DNA from: Treponema sp.
GTDB taxonomy: Bacteria; Spirochaetota; Spirochaetia; Treponematales; Breznakiellaceae
DNA length: 6,502 nt
NCBI GenBank assembly: GCA_031284105.1
Contig: JAITAN010000126.1
Span: 1-6,502 of the forward strand
Direction: 5' to 3'
Shown: positions 1 through 6,426 of the stretch, one piece after another
Position numbering within the stretch: the stretch's first letter is position 1
Layout: every line of letters starts with the position of its first letter
Notes under the pieces: model-generated
Database searches by the model: none
What the model saw: only the letters and a program-made list of their open reading frames with translations
Told to the model about the DNA's origin: nothing
Program-made: the position numbers and the translations under genes

Positions 1-3000
1 GAAGATTTTTCGCCGAAAGACATCGTGGCTCTCAACGGAGAACTCAAACCATACCAAAAATGGCTTGATATAACGCTATCGGGCGCGGCTTCGGTTTCTT
101 TCTTGGCGGAAAGCGGGGCCGGCAGCGCGCCCGGAAGCTCCGCCGGCAACGGCCCCGCCGTTCGGTATACGGTACAACTTTCCGGCAGCATACCCGGCTA
201 TTTACCGGTAGGGCGCGCTTCTTTTACCGTGGACGGAAGCGGGGACCTCGCTTCCGTCCGGCTGCGTACCCTGTCGGTACGCACGGACCTGGGAACATTC
301 GGTTTCGGCGGGCGGATCGATTTCACGCCGTTTGCCCCAAACGGAACGCTTACCGTGTCCGGATTTTCCCTTTCCAAGACGGCGCGCGCAAACACGCGCT
401 TGAATATTGCAACCCAAGGCAGGATGGTACAGCTTTCAGGCGATTCTATAGAGCTTGGGGATGTTTCGATTGTATCGCCCGCTGCATCGATTTATGTGGG
501 GAACAAAAGCGTGAGCTGGTCGTTGTCCGTCGATGAATTACGGCGCAGGAATAGACCGGAAACCGTTTTGATAAACGCCGGCTACCCTGCCGAAAGGCAA
601 ACTGATACTGAAGATCCGGATGCGCTGACAATTCCTGTTCCCGGCGCGTGCATCCTTGCGGATGGCGTGTTCGACTACAACCCGCAGCACATGGAGGTAC
701 GCCTTGCGTTTAACGACGTTGCTATCGCGGATATCGTGGAGATGGTTACGCCTTTTATCGCAATGCCGAATCTGCCCGATCAGGCGATAAGCGCCGCGCA
801 TGAGGTATCGGTTACTACCGAAGTTTTCTTTACAACGGATTTTACCCGGTTGTTGTACAATGCGCCCGAAGTAAACCTAGGGTACCGGAACATTTCTGCG
901 CATATATCGCTTACAGGCACGGATCGGCGCTTTGAAATACATGGCGGGCATGTTGATTGGGAAACCGGCTCGCTGTCTGTTCTGCTTTACGCCGATTTTA
1001 TGAATATAAACAACATTTCATTCGGCTTTACCGTTTCCTATAAGAATACCAGTTACAGCGTTGAAGGTATGTTTCTTGAAGGAAATACGGTAAGCATTCA
1101 AGGTACGCACGGGCTTAATGCGTCCGTTACCATGAACGGCCGCGAGTTTGCGGGTTTTCTTGAAATGGACGGCGTTCCGCTTCCGGTAGGAGAGACGGTT
1201 TCTTATATTAGTGTAAACTCCTCATTCCGGTTTGATTCGCTTGAATCATGGGTAGTGAATATACTGTCTTTGAGTTTGTCGAATATCGCTACGCCCGCCT
1301 CGCCTTCTTCAACAATACGCCTGTCCGGTATCGCGGATCAGGATCATGCGGAGCTGCCGCAGGTTTTCTTTGATGACGGTATGGCATTGACGGGAAACGC
1401 ATCGCTCTTATGGGACAGGGCTTTTTCCGATATTTCCGGCGTTCTTGCCTTCCGTAATGAAGACGGCGGCGAGCAGTACTATGTAGAGCTTTCGTGCAGC
1501 AATGTATTAGGGAAATTAGGGAAATTAGGGAAATTGGGAAAATTGGGAAAATTAGGGAAACCAGAAGAATCAGAAAAAAGTACGGAAAATCCCCGATATA
1601 CGGTATGGCTCACCGGAAACGGGATGCGGCTTGCGCATTTTTTTGAACAGGATTACAAAGCGGTGGTTTCGGGAAACGCCCGCGTGGAGTGGGAATCCAT
1701 TGACGCTTTTTCCGCACACGTTACGGTTGATTCGCTTGATGCGGTGGTTTCGGAGAATCCGGTCCGCATCAGCGGCGCAGCCGCAGTGGACAATGAAAAA
1801 CTCAGCATGAGCGGTATACAGATGCGGTACGGCGGACTGCGGGGTGATATTCTTTCTTTTACCGCAGACTTGGACAGCGCCAGTCTGCCGCGTATGCGGC
1901 TTAACGGCAACATCCTTGGAAAGGTTTTTACGCTGGATTGCGGCGTAGAAGCGGAATACGGACGGATCGCCTCATGGTTTGATGTAGCCCATATTGCGAA
2001 TACGTTCAACGGAAAGCTTCTCGTCAATACCGTCCGTTTGGATACGTTGCAGTCCGCGGCGCCGTTTGAATTTGATTTTTCCCATAAAGATAAGCTTATT
2101 TCCTTTTTCGGCGGCCCTGAAGATATGTTCCGTTTTCAGATTTCCGATAAAGGCGATTTCTTTGCGGATATTGCGGCCCCGTCTCCGGTACGGGGCATGG
2201 TTACCGGTACCATTGCCGACGGCGCCATCGACGCCGTGGCGCCGGATATATACGTCGATCTCGTACCTTTGTGGCGCTTTCTGCCGCCCCAAAAAGACCT
2301 TATCATAGCAGGCGGTTTTGTAACGGCTTCCCTAGAGATACGCGGTCCGCTTGCCGCGCCGGAATTCTTTGGGCAAGCGATAGGCCAGAGCGTGGCCATA
2401 CAAGTGCCTATGTTTTTGAAGCATGACATTCGTCCGGTTCCCATAACCGTTACCTTCACCGGCACCGAGATGCTGTTCGGTCCAATACCTGCCGCCGTGG
2501 GACACGGAGCGGGTATGGTTTCCGGCTGGTTCCGTTTTGACCGGTGGGTACCCAATATCTTTACTTTGAATATTACCGCTCCCGCCTCAACGCCGATTCC
2601 CTTTGCCTTTGATATTATGGGTATTGTCGCCCAGGGCGACGCCGCCGGTACGTTGCACATCGCGCAGGAAAATAACGAGTTCAAAACCAGCGGCGATCTT
2701 ATCGCGGAGAACACTGTGGTAACCCTTAATTTTGAGGAGCTTGAGAATCAACCGGTAATGATAGATATGAACAACCCTGTTTCCTTTGTTACGGATATTA
2801 CGGTACGCAGCGGCCGGAAAGTCGAATTCCTATGGCCCACAGCGGACTTTCCCATCATACAAGCCAGCGCCGATTTGGGGGCTTCGCTTAAAATTGAAAA
2901 CGATACGTCCTCCGGCAGGCTCCTGCTCTTGGGCGACATTCCCCTGCGCTCCGGTGAAGTATTCTACTTTGAGCGGAGTTTTTATCTGGAGGAAGGAACG

Positions 3001-3711
3001 CTGTCCTTTAATGAAAACGAGGTGCGCTTCGATCCGCATATTGCGGCGCGCGCCGAAAGCCGGGATCGTACCGATGATGGTCCGGTTATCATTTCACTCA
3101 TCATCGACAGGTCGCCGTTAAGCTCTTTTACCACACGGCTTGAGTCAAATCCGGCTCTTTCACAAGTAGAAATTTTTTCTCTTTTGGGGCAGAATATGAC
3201 CGGTTCATCTTCAGGGGATTCAGCCAGCGCAATGCAGAACCTTCTCCTGTCGTCAAGCGCGGATATACTCTCGCAACTGTGGGTTATACGGTATGCGGAG
3301 CGCCGGCTGCGGGATTTGCTGCACCTGGATATGTTTTCATTTCGCACGCCGATAGCTCAGAATGTTTTGTCCATGGCCTTCCGTACTCAGAGCCAGAGCG
3401 CGGATACGGAGCAAGATGGTTCGGTGCAGAGAAATAACGAAGGCGGTAACTATTTTGACAATACAACTGTTTATTTAGGTAAGTATATCAGTTCAAATAT
3501 GTTTATACAGGGAATGTTTTCGTTACAGGATGAAGTTGGACGGAATATCGAAGGGGTAGCCTTTGATTTTGACCTAGGTATAGAACTGAAAACGCCTTTA
3601 TTCAATATGCGATGGAATCTTGCCCCCGCGCTTGATCAAACGATGCTGAACCCAAGAAGTTTATTCGTAGATGATATGTCTTTTACTTTGACTTGGAGGA
3701 AATCTTTTTGA
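1..3711 (+). CDS. tamB: TamB-like translocation/assembly module protein (DUF490 family), 5'-truncated by the window
   Basis: The frame is open from base 1, giving 1236 residues before the TGA at 3709-3711. The first GTG (base 25) has no ribosome-binding site and lies mid-protein, so I treat the gene as truncated; the N-terminal signal anchor typical of TamB is absent and should lie upstream. Nearly the whole length is alternating polar/hydrophobic beta-strand sequence, as expected for the lipid-groove beta-taco fold. The C-terminal part (about residues 880-1236) is a recognisable TamB domain: a 'GRLLLLGDIPLRSGEVFYFE' segment near 972, then 'LESNPALSQVEIFSLLGQ' at about 1047-1064, and a final beta strand ending in Phe (DMSFTLTWRKSF). 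An AsmA/TamB-like 'ASLEIRGPLAAPEF' stretch lies near 775. Family role: periplasm-spanning protein linked to outer-membrane protein or phospholipid delivery, working with a BamA-family partner. It overlaps bamA directly downstream, which supports a shared transcript. Low-complexity inserts occur at residues 36-54 and 503-520. The family call is firm; the exact function in spirochaetes is inferred. Confidence 0.9.
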   Translation, partial: EDFSPKDIVALNGELKPYQKWLDITLSGAASVSFLAESGAGSAPGSSAGNGPAVRYTVQLSGSIPGYLPVGRASFTVDGSGDLASVRLRTLSVRTDLGTFGFGGRIDFTPFAPNGTLTVSGFSLSKTARANTRLNIATQGRMVQLSGDSIELGDVSIVSPAASIYVGNKSVSWSLSVDELRRRNRPETVLINAGYPAERQTDTEDPDALTIPVPGACILADGVFDYNPQHMEVRLAFNDVAIADIVEMVTPFIAMPNLPDQAISAAHEVSVTTEVFFTTDFTRLLYNAPEVNLGYRNISAHISLTGTDRRFEIHGGHVDWETGSLSVLLYADFMNINNISFGFTVSYKNTSYSVEGMFLEGNTVSIQGTHGLNASVTMNGREFAGFLEMDGVPLPVGETVSYISVNSSFRFDSLESWVVNILSLSLSNIATPASPSSTIRLSGIADQDHAELPQVFFDDGMALTGNASLLWDRAFSDISGVLAFRNEDGGEQYYVELSCSNVLGKLGKLGKLGKLGKLGKPEESEKSTENPRYTVWLTGNGMRLAHFFEQDYKAVVSGNARVEWESIDAFSAHVTVDSLDAVVSENPVRISGAAAVDNEKLSMSGIQMRYGGLRGDILSFTADLDSASLPRMRLNGNILGKVFTLDCGVEAEYGRIASWFDVAHIANTFNGKLLVNTVRLDTLQSAAPFEFDFSHKDKLISFFGGPEDMFRFQISDKGDFFADIAAPSPVRGMVTGTIADGAIDAVAPDIYVDLVPLWRFLPPQKDLIIAGGFVTASLEIRGPLAAPEFFGQAIGQSVAIQVPMFLKHDIRPVPITVTFTGTEMLFGPIPAAVGHGAGMVSGWFRFDRWVPNIFTLNITAPASTPIPFAFDIMGIVAQGDAAGTLHIAQENNEFKTSGDLIAENTVVTLNFEELENQPVMIDMNNPVSFVTDITVRSGRKVEFLWPTADFPIIQASADLGASLKIENDTSSGRLLLLGDIPLRSGEVFYFERSFYLEEGTLSFNENEVRFDPHIAARAESRDRTDDGPVIISLIIDRSPLSSFTTRLESNPALSQVEIFSLLGQNMTGSSSGDSASAMQNLLLSSSADILSQLWVIRYAERRLRDLLHLDMFSFRTPIAQNVLSMAFRTQSQSADTEQDGSVQRNNEGGNYFDNTTVYLGKYISSNMFIQGMFSLQDEVGRNIEGVAFDFDLGIELKTPLFNMRWNLAPALDQTMLNPRSLFVDDMSFTLTWRKSF
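106..162 (+). repeat. Gly/Ala/Ser-rich low-complexity insert in tamB
   Basis: This stretch encodes 19 residues, almost all Ala, Gly, Ser, Pro or Asn (A-E-S-G-A-G-S-A-P-G-S-S-A-G-N-G-P-A-V), between two beta strands. It is very GC-rich compared with the flanks. It ends directly before an 'RYTVQLSG' strand (163-186), which resembles the 'RYTVWLTG' strand at 1594-1617 that follows the other low-complexity insert. It is probably a flexible loop in the beta-sheet scaffold. Confidence 0.6.
1507..1560 (+). repeat. Six-copy 9-base tandem repeat encoding (Leu-Gly-Lys)6 inside tamB
   Basis: Six contiguous 9-base units are in frame with tamB: TTAGGGAAA at 1507-1533 (three copies), TTGGGAAAA at 1534-1551 (two copies) and TTAGGGAAA at 1552-1560. 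The two unit types differ by two synonymous third-position changes, so all six encode Leu-Gly-Lys. A hydrophilic tail (PEESEKSTENP) follows before the next beta strand. Because the unit is a multiple of three, gain or loss of copies would change only the length of a cationic loop and never break the frame. Copy-number change by slippage is an inference from one sequence. Confidence 0.9.
3695..3700 (+). promoter_or_regulatory. Shine-Dalgarno site that decides the bamA start
   Basis: GGAGGA inside the last codons of tamB is separated by seven bases from the TTG at 3708-3710. That is optimal spacing, and the TTG overlaps the tamB TGA (3709-3711) as TTGA. The upstream TTG at 3693 lies against this site and cannot use it, so 3708 is the better start. 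The arrangement suggests translational coupling of bamA to tamB. Confidence 0.8.
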
Positions 3712-6209
3712 AAATTCTTTTTAAACGCTGTGCGATGTGTCTTTGTTTGATGTCGGCGGTCGCTTCTTTTTGCTGGTCCCAAAGCGCAGAGTGGTACCAG
3801 AATAAACCCATCAAAGACGTTGTTTTTGTTGGGTTACGGAATATCGCCGCCGCGGATCTTGACGGTATAACCGGATATTATGCGGGCAAACCTTTTACCG
3901 ATGATCTTTACTATGATCTGCTTGGAAAATTGTACGCTTCCGAGTTCTTTGATGAAATTAACCCTATGTTTATTCCTTATGATAATGAAGGAACTGCGGT
4001 ACGCATCCAGTTTACCGTAACGGAACGTCCGACCATCAGCAAAATAGAATTTGCGGGAAACAGTAAAGTACGGCGGGGCGACTTATCTGCGGCTATTTCC
4101 CTTAAAGCGCATGATGTGGCGAATCAAACGAAAATAAAAGCCGCGGAAGAGGCTATTCTCGCCGCATATATCGCAAAAGGTTTTCCTAATATCAAGGTAA
4201 ACTCTCAAGTCAGAACGGATAAAGACGGAATGGTAGCTGTTACCTTTAATATCATTGAAGGTGAGAAGATAAGCATCGCGGCGTTTTACTTTGAAGGCAT
4301 CGAGCGGTTTTCCGAAAAGACGCTGCGGGGCCAACTCGTATCCAAAACCAAGGGTTTCCTGAATGACGGCGCGTTCTCCGAGGCAAAGTTGCTTGAAGAT
4401 CAAATGGCAATCATAAAATACTACAGGGATCGCGGCTATATTGATGTGAAGGTTACTCCCACACTCCACAGGGAGACGGACGAGAAGGGCGATGTGAGTT
4501 TGAGCATTACGTTTACCATTCAGGAGGGCGAGGTTTACCGTTTCGGCGGCATTACCTTTGAAGGCAACTCCATCTTTACCACCGAAGAATTATCTAAACT
4601 TGTACGGTCAAAACAGGACGAGATCATCAACGGAACCCGCCTTGACGCGGACCTTGAACGGATACGGGGTAAGTATTACGAGAATGGGTATATTTTCAAC
4701 AATATCGATGTACGGGAAAATCGCGGGGACGGTTATTTCTCTTATCATATCGTTATTTTAGAGCGCGGGCGCGCTCATATAGAGAACATACGGATTCAGG
4801 GAAATGAAAAAACCAAGGACAGCGTGATCCTGCGCGAGATACCTTTGGAAAGCGGCGATGTGTTTTCCAGAACCAAGGTTATGGAAGCCATGCAAAACCT
4901 GTACAGCCTCCAGTTTTTCTCAAATGTGGCGCCCGATATGCAGGAAGGCAGTAATGAGAACCTCATGAACCTGATCTTCACGGTGGAAGAGCAGGCTACC
5001 TCGGAGATACAATTCGGCCTTACGTTTTCCGGCACTTCGGATCCAAAGACGTTCCCCATTTCCGGTATGCTCAACTTGAACGACAGGAATGTGTTTGGCA
5101 GCGGAAACAGCGCGGGCGCGGAACTTAACTTTGCCACCGATGTTCAGAGTTTGAGCCTGAACTATATCCAGAACTACCTTTTTAATCTCCCTCTCTCGCT
5201 GGGCTTTGATCTAACCCTATCCCATGCGCTGCGGCAGTCGCCTATCGATAGTCTTCCGCCGTACTTCAACGGTAATGAAGAGTATGCGTATCCGGACGGG
5301 TTTGATTCCTATGCGGACTACTACAACGCGAGCAAGATTCCGACGGACGAGTACCTTATGGATTACGATCAATGGCGAGTTTCTATAGGCGTTTCCTCCG
5401 GTTACCGCTGGCCCGTCATAGTGGGAGACGTATCATTGGGGAGCTTCGGCATAGGCGGCGGCGTACGCGTCGGGTTTGTATTCAACAGCTTTGATGCGGA
5501 ACAGTTCCGTCCCTTTGATCCTACGATACGGGATAGAAATAACTCATGGACCCCGTCGAACTCGCTCTGGACAAGCGTGTCCCTTGACCGGCGGGATATT
5601 TTCTATGATCCCACAACAGGATTTTATATAATCGAGCGGCTCGGTTATTACGGCATTCTGCCCGAAGAACCCGAGCATTACATAAAATCGGATACGAAGG
5701 CCGAGGTCTTTTTTACTCCGATTGATATTGCGGTTACCGAAAACTGGTCGTTCAGAACAACATTCGCCTTTCATTCGGGCGTGTCGTTTATCCTGCCGGA
5801 TTTTACACGCGGCGCGCCCATTATCGAAAACGTGAACAAACTCGCCATCGACGGCATGTTCAACGCGCGCGGCTGGCACAGTGAGTATTCAAACAAGGGT
5901 TTCGCCATGTGGGAGAACTGGGCGGAACTGCGTATCCCCATTATTCCGCGTGTGCTGGCATGGGATTTCTTCTTCGACGCCGCTGCGGTGCGCCCCGATT
6001 GGCACACCTTCTGGAGCGGCGGAAAAGAGTTCCTTGAAAGTATGCGCTACAGTTTCGGCGGCGGTTTCCGGTTTACCATACCGCAATTTCCTTTGAGGCT
6101 GCTGTTTGCCAAACGTTTCAGCGTTGACGGCAACGGGGCGGTTAAGTGGGTTGGAAAACCGTCCGACTTTCCCGACGTGGTGCTTTCATTTGCCCTGTCA
6201 ACATATTAA
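3708..6209 (+). CDS. bamA: Outer-membrane protein assembly factor BamA (five POTRA domains plus beta-barrel)
   Basis: This encodes 833 residues from the TTG at 3708, close to the usual spirochaete BamA length. BamA is the core of the BAM complex and folds beta-barrel proteins into the outer membrane. Residues 1-26 look like a Sec signal peptide (MKILFKR, then a hydrophobic stretch), with likely cleavage after WSQS; four Cys in it (8, 11, 13, 22) are unusual. Five POTRA domains follow at about 34-108, 109-187, 188-275, 276-356 and 357-430, each with the strand-helix-helix-strand pattern and motifs such as 'KIEFAGNSKV', 'ITFEGNSIF' and 'IRIQGNEKT'. The Omp85 barrel runs from about 432 to 833, including 'SLDRRDIFYDPTTGFY' (625-640). 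The L6 lock motif appears as Arg-Gly-Trp (721-723) instead of the common Arg-Gly-Phe. The protein ends in Tyr, not the usual Phe or Trp. A Tyr/Asp-rich segment (511-555) is probably a surface loop. bamA overlaps tamB and is probably cotranscribed with it. Confidence 0.95.
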   Translation: MKILFKRCAMCLCLMSAVASFCWSQSAEWYQNKPIKDVVFVGLRNIAAADLDGITGYYAGKPFTDDLYYDLLGKLYASEFFDEINPMFIPYDNEGTAVRIQFTVTERPTISKIEFAGNSKVRRGDLSAAISLKAHDVANQTKIKAAEEAILAAYIAKGFPNIKVNSQVRTDKDGMVAVTFNIIEGEKISIAAFYFEGIERFSEKTLRGQLVSKTKGFLNDGAFSEAKLLEDQMAIIKYYRDRGYIDVKVTPTLHRETDEKGDVSLSITFTIQEGEVYRFGGITFEGNSIFTTEELSKLVRSKQDEIINGTRLDADLERIRGKYYENGYIFNNIDVRENRGDGYFSYHIVILERGRAHIENIRIQGNEKTKDSVILREIPLESGDVFSRTKVMEAMQNLYSLQFFSNVAPDMQEGSNENLMNLIFTVEEQATSEIQFGLTFSGTSDPKTFPISGMLNLNDRNVFGSGNSAGAELNFATDVQSLSLNYIQNYLFNLPLSLGFDLTLSHALRQSPIDSLPPYFNGNEEYAYPDGFDSYADYYNASKIPTDEYLMDYDQWRVSIGVSSGYRWPVIVGDVSLGSFGIGGGVRVGFVFNSFDAEQFRPFDPTIRDRNNSWTPSNSLWTSVSLDRRDIFYDPTTGFYIIERLGYYGILPEEPEHYIKSDTKAEVFFTPIDIAVTENWSFRTTFAFHSGVSFILPDFTRGAPIIENVNKLAIDGMFNARGWHSEYSNKGFAMWENWAELRIPIIPRVLAWDFFFDAAAVRPDWHTFWSGGKEFLESMRYSFGGGFRFTIPQFPLRLLFAKRFSVDGNGAVKWVGKPSDFPDVVLSFALSTY

Positions 6210-6210
6210 C

Positions 6211-6249
6211 CCATGCCCCGCATGGCGCGTGCGTGCGGGATAATCCCGC
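6211..6249 (+). other. Overlapping, mutually exclusive hairpins directly after the bamA stop (possible terminator or 3' stabiliser)
   Basis: Three pairings compete. CCATGC (6211-6216) pairs with GCATGG (6220-6225) around a CCC loop. CCCGCA (6217-6222) can instead pair with TGCGGG (6234-6239). GCGGGAT (6235-6241) pairs with ATCCCGC (6243-6249). The second excludes both the first and the third. The position one base after the TAA fits an mRNA 3'-end structure. There is no T-run, so it is not a canonical intrinsic terminator. Confidence 0.5.
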
Positions 6250-6385
6250 CCACGACCGTGATCTAATCCTGTTCACGACCGTGAACTAATGCTATTCACG
6301 GCCGTGAACTAAGCCTGTTCATGGTCATGAACTAAGCCTATTCATGATCGTGAACTAAGCCTGTTATGCCGGCATAACTAAATCT
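6248..6385. repeat. Tandem array of six 23-base units, each a 16-base dyad plus a 7-base spacer
   Basis: Units run 6248-6270, 6271-6293, 6294-6316, 6317-6339, 6340-6362 and 6363-6385, with an exact 23-base period and no indels. In each, the first 16 bases form an inverted repeat: GTTCACG/CGTGAAC in unit 2, TTCACGG/CCGTGAA in unit 3, GTTCATG/CATGAAC in unit 4, TTCATG/CGTGAA with one T-G mismatch in unit 5, and GTTATGCC/GGCATAAC in unit 6 (a perfect 16-base palindrome). Unit 1 is degenerate and keeps an inner CACG/CGTG core. The 7-base spacers are TAATCCT, TAATGCT, TAAGCCT (three times) and TAAATCT. Units 2, 4 and 6 start with G and units 3 and 5 with A, hinting at a 46-base duplication step. 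Function is unknown. Candidates are a repeated operator, an mRNA-stabilising or transcription-blocking hairpin array, or a mobile palindromic repeat family. Confidence 0.9.
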
Positions 6386-6390
6386 GCTAT

Positions 6391-6426
6391 GAATTATGAT
6401 GCCGACTGGGCGGTCGGCTTGAATTC
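6391..6426. other. Composite hairpin: GC stem inside an outer GAATT/AATTC stem
   Basis: GCCGAC (6401-6406) pairs with GTCGGC (6413-6418) across a TGGGCG loop. Outside an internal loop (6396-6400 against 6419-6421), GAATT (6391-6395) pairs with AATTC (6422-6426). It starts five bases after the 23-base array and is unlike those units. It could act as a transcript-end or leader structure. There is no T-run on either strand that would make it a standard terminator, and it overlaps the possible - strand coding end. Confidence 0.5.

Noticed and set aside
25..27. GTG as the true start of the tamB-like gene
   Set aside because: The frame is open upstream to base 1, no ribosome-binding site precedes it, and the protein would lack the N-terminal membrane anchor of the family.
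2136..2714. 192-codon open frame on the - strand inside tamB
   Set aside because: It is antisense to well-supported tamB coding sequence, has low-quality composition and no recognisable domain. It is a shadow frame.
3693..3695. TTG as the bamA start
   Set aside because: It overlaps the Shine-Dalgarno sequence itself. The TTG at 3708 has ideal spacing and gives a normal signal peptide starting MKILFKR.
6248..6385. CRISPR array
   Set aside because: The 7-base spacers are nearly identical and far too short, and the repeated part varies more than the spacers. No cas gene is seen.
6248..6385. Integron attC sites
   Set aside because: attC sites are longer, with paired R and L boxes and gene cassettes between them. 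Here there are only direct 23-base units and no cassettes.
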